Below, piece after piece: positions 46,792 through 54,998 of a stretch of DNA of 64,000 nt. Position 1 is the stretch's first letter, and each line of letters opens with the position of its first letter. The stretch comes from a virus: positions 1 to 64,000 of the IMG/VR virus record IMGVR_UViG_3300042197_002147. One strand, 5' to 3'. The notes beneath the pieces were generated by a model. The model saw nothing but the letters and a program-made list of their open reading frames with translations. It had not been told where the DNA came from and made no database searches. The translations under genes and the position numbers were made by a program.

Positions 46792-48511
46792 GTACAATAA
46801 AAAAGGTTATTTAGGTAATAAAAATCTAAAACCAGTCGGCGTAAAGATAGATTTCACAAAAGAACAAGTAGAAGAGTACTTAAAGTGTGCAAATGACCCT
46901 TTGTATTTTGCAAAAAATTATATCAAAGTTGTATCTCTTGACTCTGGTGTAGTTCCTTTTAATTTATACGATTATCAAGAAAAAATTGTACAAACATTAG
47001 CAAATAACAGACATGTAATTTGCAAATTACCCAGACAGTCTGGAAAAACTACAACAGTTGGTCCTGGATATCTGTTAGGAAAAGCATTATTTAATCAGAA
47101 CATGAATATAGCAATTCTTGCAAACAAACAATCTGCTGCAAGAGAAGTTTTAGCAAGAATTAAAATGGCATATGAATATCTTCCTTTGTGGATGCAGCAA
47201 GGTATAGTTGAATGGAACAAGCACTCAATTCAATTAGAAAATGGTTCAAGAATAATTGCTGCCGCCACCAGTTCGAGTGCTGTTCGTGGTGGATCTTTTA
47301 ATATTATTTTATTAGATGAGTTCGGACATGTACCTACGAATGTATCTGAAGAATTTTTTAGTTCGGTGTATCCAACAGTAACATCTGGTCAAACTACTCA
47401 AGTTATCATAATTTCCACTCCAAATGGGTTGAATATGTTTTATCAGTTTTGGAAGGGTGCTGTAAATCAAAAAAATGAATACATTCCAATAGAAGTACAC
47501 TGGAGTCAAGTTCCTGCATATCCTGGCGGTCCTCTTAGAGATGAAGAATGGAAAAAGAAAACAATACAAAATACATCAGAAAGACAGTTTCAACAAGAGT
47601 TTGAATGCGACTTTGTTGGATCTAGTAACACATTAATATCTTCAACCAAATTAAATAGTTTATATTGGAAACAACCACTAGTACGAAATAAAGATGGTTA
47701 TTGGGTTTACGAGGAACCAATAAAACACCAAAAAGACGAAGACAATGTAGAAAAAGATCATGTATATTTCATGACTGTCGATACATCTAGAGGACAAGGA
47801 AAAGATTATAGTGCAATTGTTGTTTTAGATGTAACCCAAACTCCATATAAAGTTGTGGCAAAATACAGAAATAATATTATATCCCCTTTGGTGCTACCTT
47901 CTATAGTTAGATCAATAGGCAAAAAATATAATAATGCTTATTGTTTAGTCGAAGTAAATGATATAGGAGGACAGGTTGCTGATATTTTGCATAATGATCT
48001 AGAATATGAAAATTTAATAAAGGTAAATGTTTTAGGAAGAAAAGGTCAAATAATTAGCGAATTTGGCAGATCTCAGCAAATGGGTGTAAGAACTACAACC
48101 ATAGTGAAAAAATTAGGCTGTTCTGTTTTAAAAAATTTAATAGAACAGGATAAATTGGTTATTGAGGATATAGACATAATTGATGAGTTGACTACCTTTA
48201 TTGCAAAAAGAAATAGTTTTGAGGCAGATGATGGTCATAATGATGATTTAGTGATGTGTTTGGTGTTTTTTGCTTGGGCCACAAGACAAGAATTTTTTAA
48301 AAATTTGACAGATTTAGATGTTCGTTTAGAAATGTATAAAAATGAAATAGAAAAAATAGAATCAGAAATAATGCCTTTTGGTTTTTTTGATGATGGAACA
48401 CCTGAAACTGAAAAAACAGAAAAAATTGGTGAAGATTATTGGATTCTGAGTGATAAACCTATTAAAAAAGTCGATTTTGACACTCCAATTGATATGAAAA
48501 TGTGGTTTTAG
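46781..48511 (+). CDS. gp17: Large terminase subunit gp17
   Basis: A 576-residue large terminase: packaging ATPase plus nuclease. From the ATG at 46781, the Walker A-type motif PRQSGKTT is at residues 84-91, Walker B IILLDE at 175-180 and the coupling motif ISTP near 211-214. The nuclease domain follows with MTVDTSRGQGKDYSA (D334) and, near the end, GHNDDLVMC. The frame is open to an upstream ATG at 46763, but GGAGG lies 9 nt before 46781 and family members begin near MPIKYNKKGY, so the later start is used. Length is near T4 gp17 (610). It overlaps gp16. Confidence 0.96.
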   Translation: MPIKYNKKGYLGNKNLKPVGVKIDFTKEQVEEYLKCANDPLYFAKNYIKVVSLDSGVVPFNLYDYQEKIVQTLANNRHVICKLPRQSGKTTTVGPGYLLGKALFNQNMNIAILANKQSAAREVLARIKMAYEYLPLWMQQGIVEWNKHSIQLENGSRIIAAATSSSAVRGGSFNIILLDEFGHVPTNVSEEFFSSVYPTVTSGQTTQVIIISTPNGLNMFYQFWKGAVNQKNEYIPIEVHWSQVPAYPGGPLRDEEWKKKTIQNTSERQFQQEFECDFVGSSNTLISSTKLNSLYWKQPLVRNKDGYWVYEEPIKHQKDEDNVEKDHVYFMTVDTSRGQGKDYSAIVVLDVTQTPYKVVAKYRNNIISPLVLPSIVRSIGKKYNNAYCLVEVNDIGGQVADILHNDLEYENLIKVNVLGRKGQIISEFGRSQQMGVRTTTIVKKLGCSVLKNLIEQDKLVIEDIDIIDELTTFIAKRNSFEADDGHNDDLVMCLVFFAWATRQEFFKNLTDLDVRLEMYKNEIEKIESEIMPFGFFDDGTPETEKTEKIGEDYWILSDKPIKKVDFDTPIDMKMWF

Positions 48512-48574
48512 TGAAAACGATAAAAAGGATATATATTTTAGACATATTCTAATAATCATCAAGGAGAAGATAAA

Positions 48575-49783
48575 ATGGCAAGACCAAATGTTACAATAAG
48601 AATAGTTGATGAATCTCTTTCGCCACCAGCTGGCGAAACTTTAGGTCCAGTAAGAGGCGGAATGGTTTCTCGTAATGGTCTTTTACTAAGAATGGGATAT
48701 ACTTCAGACAAAGAACAAGGTTATCTTTTTACAGAAAATGTAAATGATTGGTTTGCTCGTTTGAGAGACTATACATATAGAACAAATTTAGCAGCAGGAT
48801 TTGCTGGTGCAACATTGACTGCATCTATAGGTCCATCTGCTGCTGCATTTATAGCGGCAACCAATGCCAATAACGGTTCAAATTGGGCATCAGAATGGTG
48901 GGCTGTTCATAATTTCTTGCAATATGGTGCAGGATGCTATGTTGGTGGAACTGGTTCTGTTTCAAATACAGTAAATGTTTATACTGCATTGCAACCATCA
49001 GAGGTTGATTTGGATGTAATGTTTATGGGTGGAACCGCCGCGGCAGATGTTACAAATATGCAAGCAGTTGTTGATGCAAAATCTTCGACAGATTTTGCAA
49101 TAATTGGCGTTCAAACATCAGTTGGTAGCACATATCCAAGTACAGCACCTACATCTGGTACTAGCGAATTCTATGTTCATACATGGGGTCACAAATTACA
49201 CTTTGATACTGCTGGCGATCTAATCAGAACAAATCTAACTCCAGATGTAGCCGGTTGTATAGCAAGAACAGATAGAGATTATTATCCATGGTATTCTCCA
49301 GCAGGAAGAATTCGTGGAAGAGTTTTAAATGTAGTTCGTTTGGAAAACAACCCAACTGCATCAGAACAAGATACTATGTTTGATGCTGGTTATAATCCAG
49401 TAGTTACTTTCCCAGGCGAAGGAACTATTTTGTTTGGTGATAAAACTGGAGCATCAGATACTTCTACCTTGAGCAGAATAAATGTTTCTAGATTGTTCAT
49501 TCATCTTAGAAAGACACTTTCACCAATTGCTAGAGCAATATTGTTTGAGCAAAATGATGAAACAACAAGATCTAGATTCCGTCTTGCTGCTGATACTGTG
49601 TTGAGTCAAGTACAAGGTCAAAGAGGCATAAGTGACTATAGAATAATTTGTGATTCTACTAACAATACACCAGATTTAATTCAACAAAGAATATTTGTTG
49701 CCGATGTATTGGTTAAACCAGTCACTGCAATAAATTATGTAAGATTGACATTCACAAATAAGAATCTAAGTGATCCCTTATAA
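48575..49783 (+). CDS. gp18: Tail sheath protein gp18 (short form)
   Basis: A 402-residue contractile sheath protein. The N-terminus (MARPNVTIRIVDESLSPP) and the C-terminal half (GHKLHFDTAGDLIRTNLTPDVAG, DYYPWYSPAGRIRGRVLNV, LSRINVSRLFIHLRKTLSPIARAILFEQND) match the conserved sheath core that makes the contractile lattice. T4 gp18 is 659 residues. The outer domains I-II of T4 are largely missing, leaving a compact sheath of the size seen in simpler contractile systems. AAGGAG lies 9 nt upstream of the ATG. Followed by gp19 behind a late-promoter-like site. Confidence 0.92.
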   Translation: MARPNVTIRIVDESLSPPAGETLGPVRGGMVSRNGLLLRMGYTSDKEQGYLFTENVNDWFARLRDYTYRTNLAAGFAGATLTASIGPSAAAFIAATNANNGSNWASEWWAVHNFLQYGAGCYVGGTGSVSNTVNVYTALQPSEVDLDVMFMGGTAAADVTNMQAVVDAKSSTDFAIIGVQTSVGSTYPSTAPTSGTSEFYVHTWGHKLHFDTAGDLIRTNLTPDVAGCIARTDRDYYPWYSPAGRIRGRVLNVVRLENNPTASEQDTMFDAGYNPVVTFPGEGTILFGDKTGASDTSTLSRINVSRLFIHLRKTLSPIARAILFEQNDETTRSRFRLAADTVLSQVQGQRGISDYRIICDSTNNTPDLIQQRIFVADVLVKPVTAINYVRLTFTNKNLSDPL

Positions 49784-49784
49784 A

Positions 49785-49796
49785 CATAAATAAATA
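49785..49796 (+). promoter_or_regulatory. Late promoter-like site before gp19
   Basis: Two overlapping near-matches to TATAAATA (CATAAATA at 49785-49792 and AATAAATA at 49789-49796), each one base off. Initiation near 49798-49802 would leave a leader of about 15-18 nt containing AAGGGAG, 8 nt before the gp19 ATG. This suits a highly expressed late protein. Confidence 0.5.
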
Positions 49797-49815
49797 GAAA
49801 GCAAGGGAGAAAAAT

Positions 49816-50406
49816 ATGGCAACAGGTATAAATGATTTTAGACAGAGATTTAATGGTCATAGACCAAATAGATTTTTAATTAATGGTTCCTTTCCAAATG
49901 CGGTGACACAAGGAAACACTTCAAGTTCTGCTGGAGCAGCATCTGGTGTTCATTTTGATGTCTATTGCAAAGCAACTCAAGTTCCTGGTTCTAGTATTGG
50001 AGTAATTCCAGTTGCTTGGCAGGGAAGAACTGTTAAGTTTTCTGGTGAAAGAACATACGCCGATTGGTCAATACAAATATATGATTCAAGCGATAGTTCT
50101 CAAAATCTAAGACAAATGTTTGAAACATGGATCAATTTGATGGATCATAGAACATTACACACAATGGACTATAGTTTAACATCAAACTGGACTGTTTCCT
50201 TCAATGATGCAACAAGTTCTGTTATTTCTAATCCACAAAGTGGACACAATGAGACTTATACGCTCAGAAATTGTTTCCCATTGGATATATCTCCAATAGA
50301 TTTGTCTTATGAAATGACTGATACTTTTGCAGAATTCACGGTTACATTGGCATATGATTTCTGGGAACCCAATGGTAGTTCTATACCACCACTCATTGCG
50401 CTTTAA
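49816..50406 (+). CDS. gp19: Tail tube protein gp19
   Basis: A 196-residue tube protein. RPNRFLINGSFP, FDVYCKATQVPGSSIGVIPVAWQGRTVKFSGERTYADWSIQIYD with QNLRQMFETWINLMDH, and YTLRNCFPLDISPIDLSYEMTDTFAEFTVTLAYDFW give the complete gp19 fold signature. It forms the hexameric rings of the inner tube. Length is near T4 gp19 (163). It lies between sheath and portal, as in T4. Two further genes in this window (5243-5866 minus and 56485-57060) show the same fold pattern. Confidence 0.93.
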   Translation: MATGINDFRQRFNGHRPNRFLINGSFPNAVTQGNTSSSAGAASGVHFDVYCKATQVPGSSIGVIPVAWQGRTVKFSGERTYADWSIQIYDSSDSSQNLRQMFETWINLMDHRTLHTMDYSLTSNWTVSFNDATSSVISNPQSGHNETYTLRNCFPLDISPIDLSYEMTDTFAEFTVTLAYDFWEPNGSSIPPLIAL

Positions 50407-50452
50407 TAGTACAGTTTAAATTGTTTTGAACTAAAAAGGAGATTTTTATATT

Positions 50453-52030
50453 ATGGGTTTAATAGATAGAGTATTTGGTTTTTCTTTCAAGAAAGATGAT
50501 TTTCCAAAAGAGAACGACTTAGGAGGGTTGGAACAACCAAAGTCCCAGCCCTCTTTTGTTGCTCAAGAAGACTACGATGGAACCTATGTCATAGAAGGTG
50601 GCGGGTTCTTTAGTAGTTACTTTGACTTTGGTGGAGCTCTTGTTCAAGAAAATACACAAATACAACAATATCGTTCAATGGCAATGTATCCAGAAGTTGA
50701 TCGTGCTATTCAAGATATTGTAAATGATTCAATTGTTTTTGATGGTGAATATGAATGCGTAAAATTAGATTTGGATAATGTAAGCACAATCTCCGATAAC
50801 ATCAAACAAAAAGTTCATCAAGAATTTAAAAATATTAAAAAACTTTTAGACTTTTCAAATAAAGCAGATGATATCTTTAGAAGATGGTATATAGATTCTA
50901 AAGTATTTTATCATATTATTATTGATGTTGAACATCCAGAAAAAGGTATTCAACAACTTCGTTCTATTGATCCTACAAAAATTCAAAAAGTAAGAAAAGT
51001 AGAAAAAGAAAATAAAAATATAAATGGTATGAATCTCTCTATTGTCAAAAAAGTAGATGAATTTTATGTTTATACAGATTTAGACAAAGATTCATTAACA
51101 CCAACTACGACAGCAGGACTCAAAATATCAGTGGATTCTATTTGCTATGTCCATTCTGGAGTAGTAGATAGCGGTTCTAAGCGTGTTATAGGTTATCTAC
51201 AAAAAGCAATTCGACCAGTAAATATGTTGCGTCAAATAGAAGATGCTGTAGTAATCTACAGAATTTCTAGAGCACCTGAAAGAAGAGTTTTTTACATTGA
51301 TGTAGGAAATCTACCAAAGCAAAAAGCAGAACAATATATTTCAAGTTTGATGAATAAGTATCGCAATAAAATAACATACGATACTAAATCTGGTGAAATA
51401 AAAGATGAAAGAAACCACATGTCTATGTTGGAGGATTTCTGGATTCCTAGAAGAGAAGGAAATCGTGGAACAGAAATTTCTTTGTTAGATGGGGGTCAAA
51501 ATCTTGGTCAAATGGACGATGTTGATTATCTATTAAAGAAAGTCTATAGAGCATTAAATGTTCCAATAAGTAGACTTGAAACCACAACTGGATTCAACAT
51601 GGGTAGATCAACCGAAATATCCAGAGATGAAGTCCAATTTTTCAAATTTATAGAAAAATTAAGAAAGAAATTCTCATTTTTATTCTTAGATCTTTTAAGA
51701 AAACAGTGTCTATTAAAAGGTATAATGACTGAAGAAGATTGGGACAATATAGTTCAGGATATAAGATTTGACTGGAATAAAGATTCGTACTTTACCGAAC
51801 TCAAAGAAAACGAAATAATGAGAGAAAAAGTTGATATGTTAAATATTATGGCAAATTATACAAATCAATTCTTCTCTGCAAAGTGGGTTCGTAAGAATAT
51901 CTTGAAGCAAACTGATGAAGAAATTGCAGAAATGAACGCCGAAATAGAAGAAGAACAGGCAAAAATAATGCAACAACAGATGCTTCAACAACAAATGAAC
52001 CCAGAAGGCGAACAAACAGAACAAATTTAA
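50453..52030 (+). CDS. gp20: Portal protein gp20
   Basis: A 525-residue portal. Family landmarks are QYRSMAMYPEVDRAIQDIVN, RRWYIDSKVFYHIIID, QLRSIDPTKIQKVRKVEKE, GYLQKAIRPVNMLRQIEDAVVIYRISRAPERRVFYIDVGNLP, SMLEDFWIPRREGNRGTEI with SLLDGGQNLGQMDDVDYLL, and a Gln/Glu-rich C-terminal tail. The dodecameric portal sits at one head vertex, nucleates the prohead and is the channel for packaging. Length matches T4 gp20 (524). GGAG is upstream of the ATG with a rather long 10-nt spacing. Followed by prohead core, protease and scaffold genes. Confidence 0.96.
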   Translation: MGLIDRVFGFSFKKDDFPKENDLGGLEQPKSQPSFVAQEDYDGTYVIEGGGFFSSYFDFGGALVQENTQIQQYRSMAMYPEVDRAIQDIVNDSIVFDGEYECVKLDLDNVSTISDNIKQKVHQEFKNIKKLLDFSNKADDIFRRWYIDSKVFYHIIIDVEHPEKGIQQLRSIDPTKIQKVRKVEKENKNINGMNLSIVKKVDEFYVYTDLDKDSLTPTTTAGLKISVDSICYVHSGVVDSGSKRVIGYLQKAIRPVNMLRQIEDAVVIYRISRAPERRVFYIDVGNLPKQKAEQYISSLMNKYRNKITYDTKSGEIKDERNHMSMLEDFWIPRREGNRGTEISLLDGGQNLGQMDDVDYLLKKVYRALNVPISRLETTTGFNMGRSTEISRDEVQFFKFIEKLRKKFSFLFLDLLRKQCLLKGIMTEEDWDNIVQDIRFDWNKDSYFTELKENEIMREKVDMLNIMANYTNQFFSAKWVRKNILKQTDEEIAEMNAEIEEEQAKIMQQQMLQQQMNPEGEQTEQI

Positions 52031-52059
52031 AATAATATATACAAATAGGAGAAAATAAC

Positions 52060-52554
52060 ATGACAAACTTAGAAAAAGCAGTAGTCAGCATACTCAACAA
52101 TAATTTGGTTGAAGGAAAAAAATTAATAGAATCTAGTCTTTATCAAAAAATGGGCGAACATTTGGAGAAAAAACTTATGGAATTTGCACCATCTGTATTT
52201 AACGAAAAAATGGATCCAGTTGGCGATGAAGATGAAGATGTTGATAATGATGGTGATTCTGATGAGTCTGATGATTATTTAAAAAATCGTAGAGAAAAGA
52301 TTTCTGCTGCAATGAAGGAAGAGAAAGAAGAAGAGGAAGAAGAGGAAGAGGAAGAAGAGGAAGAAGAGGAAGAGGAAGAAGAGGACGAAGAGGACGAGGA
52401 AGAGGAAGAGGAAATGAAAGAGTCTCTTTCTGATCAAGAATTACAAGAAATGCTTTCAGAATTAATTGAACAAATTGAAAAAGAATCTGGTTATGAGTTA
52501 ACCGAAGAGGAAATTCAACAAGTAGTTGAAGCATTTTTAAACGAAAACAAATAA
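52060..52554 (+). CDS. gp67: Acidic prohead core protein (gp67-like)
   Basis: A 164-residue, strongly acidic protein. The N-terminal helix (TNLEKAVVSILNNNLVEGKK) resembles the start of prohead core proteins of T4-like phages. Residues about 45-70 are Asp-rich, and about 87-120 are an almost unbroken Glu run interrupted by Asp. The C-terminal part (QELQEMLSELIEQIEKESG) is helical. T4 has small gp67 and gp68 core proteins at exactly this position between portal and protease. gp67 there is 80 residues and is chopped by gp21 into internal peptides. The poly-Glu DNA (GAAGAGGAAGAAGAGG) is a simple repeat prone to length change. Confidence 0.75.
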   Translation: MTNLEKAVVSILNNNLVEGKKLIESSLYQKMGEHLEKKLMEFAPSVFNEKMDPVGDEDEDVDNDGDSDESDDYLKNRREKISAAMKEEKEEEEEEEEEEEEEEEEEEEDEEDEEEEEEMKESLSDQELQEMLSELIEQIEKESGYELTEEEIQQVVEAFLNENK

Positions 52555-52566
52555 TAGGAATTAAAA

Positions 52567-53214
52567 ATGAAGCTAATAACTGAGACTATAGAATCTGTAA
52601 AACCAATAGTTGAATCTCGTGAGGATGGAAAAAAGAACTACTTCCTCGAAGGTATTATGCTTCAGGCAGAAACTGTAAATCGAAACGGAAGAAGATATCC
52701 TCTTAACATTTTAGAAAATGAAATAGGAAGATATAATCAAAATTTTGTTGCTAAAAAAAGAGCACTTGGTGAATTAAACCATCCACAGGGGCCTACAGTT
52801 AATTTAGATCGTGTTTCACACATGATCACAGAACTTCGTAGAAATGGTAATGATTTTATAGGTCGAGCAAAAATTCTTGCAGAAACTCCAATGGGTAATA
52901 TTGTGAAGAATTTGATTGATGAAGGTGCTTTACTGGGTGTCTCTTCTAGAGGTATGGGTTCTCTCAAGAAAGTAAACGAAGTGAATGAGGTTCAACCAGA
53001 TTTTTCTTTATCTGCAATAGACATTGTTGCTGATCCATCTGCACCAAATGCATTTGTGAATGGAATCATGGAAGGAAAAGAATGGGTTTGGGATAATGGA
53101 ATATTAAAAGAAAAAGTAATTCATGGTTATAAAACAGAACTTTCAAAAACATCAAGAAGAAATCTTGAGAAAAAAGCAATTCAATTATTTGAAGACTTTT
53201 TGAGAAGACTTTAA
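52567..53214 (+). CDS. gp21: Prohead protease gp21
   Basis: A 215-residue prohead protease. Features are NYFLEGIMLQAETVNRNGRRYP, GELNHPQGPTVNLDRVSHMI (catalytic His near 72), GALLGVSSRGMGSL (catalytic Ser near 127) and FSLSAIDIVADPSAP. gp21 assembles inside the prohead and cuts the scaffold, core and shell proteins at (L/I)xE sites before packaging. Length matches T4 gp21 (212). It lies between core and scaffold genes, and a basic protein follows 1-8 bp after its stop. Confidence 0.95.
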   Translation: MKLITETIESVKPIVESREDGKKNYFLEGIMLQAETVNRNGRRYPLNILENEIGRYNQNFVAKKRALGELNHPQGPTVNLDRVSHMITELRRNGNDFIGRAKILAETPMGNIVKNLIDEGALLGVSSRGMGSLKKVNEVNEVQPDFSLSAIDIVADPSAPNAFVNGIMEGKEWVWDNGILKEKVIHGYKTELSKTSRRNLEKKAIQLFEDFLRRL

Positions 53215-53215
53215 A

Positions 53216-53908
53216 TTGCACATGAATAGAAATCCAAAAAATCTTCAAGAAATTAATAAATTTGAAGCCTGGAAGCGGCAACAAATTATAAATGAGATTT
53301 TTAGAGCATCTTTCCCCAGAATTGCTGCAGCCGGTCTTGGTAGAGCAGCAAAAAGACTAGGATCTGGTTTAATTGGTGCTGTTTCTGTTGCACCAAAATA
53401 TGTAACTAAAACTGCAAAAGCAATGGGTGATGTTCAGCAAAAAACAAAAGTTTTAGGTACTCAAATTACACCAAGATATACCGCATGGATAAAAGCAGGA
53501 AAACCAGATAGCGGTAGACCTTTTGGAAGAGGAGAAATAAGACAATTTAAAAGAACTCAAAGAGATATAAGAAATCAAAGTTTTAAAGTAGATTCAGTTT
53601 CCAAGAAACAAATCATTAAAGCAAAAAGTTCAATAGGTTTAGGAATTCAAGGTGCAAAAAGTGCAATTAGTGCAGTCGATAGAGCATTTGATATAAAAAT
53701 GCCTAAACCAGTGGTCGCTGCTAAAAATATATTAACTACAATACCAAGAATAGTAACAGGGGCAGCAATAGAAAATATTAAACAAAATATCTTAAGTTAT
53801 GATCCAGATTTAACTTCCGCCCAAAATAAAAGATTGCCACATAGAAGTTCTTTGGGTGGAGAATTGATTGGTCAGACCAGAAAAACAATAAAAAGATTAA
53901 ATAAGTAA
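53216..53908 (+). CDS. Basic protein in the prohead cluster
   Basis: A 230-residue, strongly basic protein (many Arg/Lys, few acidic residues) between protease and scaffold. I recognise no family. The N-terminal part (KFEAWKRQQIINEIFRASF, then AAAGLGRAAKRLGSGLIGA) is an amphipathic helical, Ala/Gly-rich region; the rest alternates basic helices and turns. The longest frame starts at a TTG (53216); GAGAAG lies about 8 nt upstream of it. The ATG at 53222 is the alternative. Position, charge and possible IxE sites (e.g. IINEIF) would suit an internal head protein that binds DNA, but this is inference. Confidence 0.6.
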   Translation: MHMNRNPKNLQEINKFEAWKRQQIINEIFRASFPRIAAAGLGRAAKRLGSGLIGAVSVAPKYVTKTAKAMGDVQQKTKVLGTQITPRYTAWIKAGKPDSGRPFGRGEIRQFKRTQRDIRNQSFKVDSVSKKQIIKAKSSIGLGIQGAKSAISAVDRAFDIKMPKPVVAAKNILTTIPRIVTGAAIENIKQNILSYDPDLTSAQNKRLPHRSSLGGELIGQTRKTIKRLNK

Positions 53909-53940
53909 TTTAATATCGTCAAAAATTAAATTATTCTAAA

Positions 53941-53948
53941 TATAAATG
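53941..53948 (+). promoter_or_regulatory. Late promoter-like TATAAATG before gp22
   Basis: TATAAATG differs by one base from the late consensus. Initiation near 53954 would place GTGGAGG at the 5' end of the mRNA and GTG (53970) 8 nt after GGAGG. It follows an A/T-only 9-bp inverted repeat (53906-53914/53925-53933). Confidence 0.5.
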
Positions 53949-53969
53949 ATAAAAGTGGAGGAACAAATC

Positions 53970-54953
53970 GTGCAAGATAACACACAACAAGTAACAGATA
54001 TGGGATACTCTTCACCGGGTTTATACAGTGATGTAAACGGAAGAGGAGCAGTAATAGGAACACTTCAAACACAAGATAACTCATTGAGAAATAAGTCATC
54101 TCTTCGTCCAGGCGGTTCTGTAAATCAACCAGCACAATTGGGCGAACTAGAAAGAGATGAGGAAATGACACAATCAGAAAGTATTGCTACAGATATAGAA
54201 AACACACTGAATTCTTTGTTTGAAAATTCTGGTGCTTCTGAAGAATTTGTACAAAAAATCAAGACAGTGTTTACTGCTGCGCTAAATGAAAAAGTTTCTT
54301 TAATTGAACAAGCAATTCTAGAAGCATCTAAAGAAATAATTGAGCAAAAAATTCAAGAAAACATAGGTCAAGTAGTTGAACATGTTGACCAATACCTCAG
54401 CTATGTTGTAGAGGAATGGTCAAAGGAAAATCAACTTGCAATAGAAAATGGTTTCCGCACCGAAATTGCAGAAAACTTTATTCTTGGTCTAAAGGAACTT
54501 TTTGAAAATAGTTTCATTGATGTGCCACAAGAAAAGTATGACATTCTTGACGATCTGTTCTCAGCAAACGCTGAACTAGAAAAAGCAGCAAACACTGCTC
54601 TTTCCGAGAACATGCAACTCAGAAATGAAATTCTTGCTCATCAATGTGCAGAATCTTTCATTGAAATAAGCGAGGGTTTAGCAGATACAGAAATAGAAAA
54701 ACTTGCAAAACTTTCTGAATCTTTAGAATTTGACAGTGTAGATCAGTATGCACAAAAAGTTCAAATTTTGAAGGAATCTTATTTCGGTCAAAGACCACAA
54801 CAATCACAACAGCAAATTGCACCAAATTATGGTTCAATCACTGAAGAAACAACAAATACAAACACAAAACCAGTTGGTTCTGATCCTTTAATGGAACAAT
54901 ATGTCAGAAGCATCAGTAATCAACTAAAGTTAACAAACAAACCAAAAAAGTAA
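53970..54953 (+). CDS. gp22: Prohead scaffold gp22
   Basis: A 327-residue prohead core scaffold. It is helical and acidic, with long Glu/Gln/Lys-rich coils (VEHVDQYLSYVVEEWSKENQ, IENGFRTEIAENFILGLKEL, EISEGLADTEIEKLAKLSE), and matches gp22 of marine T4-like phages by pattern and place before gp23. It forms the temporary inner core and is later degraded by gp21; several LxE/IxE sites are present. The frame is open to ATG 53946, but that ATG lies in the promoter-like site, whereas GGAGG sits 8 nt before GTG 53970; the GTG is chosen. T4 gp22 is 269 residues. Confidence 0.88.
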   Translation: MQDNTQQVTDMGYSSPGLYSDVNGRGAVIGTLQTQDNSLRNKSSLRPGGSVNQPAQLGELERDEEMTQSESIATDIENTLNSLFENSGASEEFVQKIKTVFTAALNEKVSLIEQAILEASKEIIEQKIQENIGQVVEHVDQYLSYVVEEWSKENQLAIENGFRTEIAENFILGLKELFENSFIDVPQEKYDILDDLFSANAELEKAANTALSENMQLRNEILAHQCAESFIEISEGLADTEIEKLAKLSESLEFDSVDQYAQKVQILKESYFGQRPQQSQQQIAPNYGSITEETTNTNTKPVGSDPLMEQYVRSISNQLKLTNKPKK

Positions 54954-54998
54954 GTTGAAAAATTTAAATCTACTACATATTTAAACAAGGAGAAAAAG

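Noticed and set aside
53946-53969. ATG start of gp22 at 53946
   Set aside because: It lies within the late promoter-like motif; GTG 53970 has GGAGG at 8 nt.
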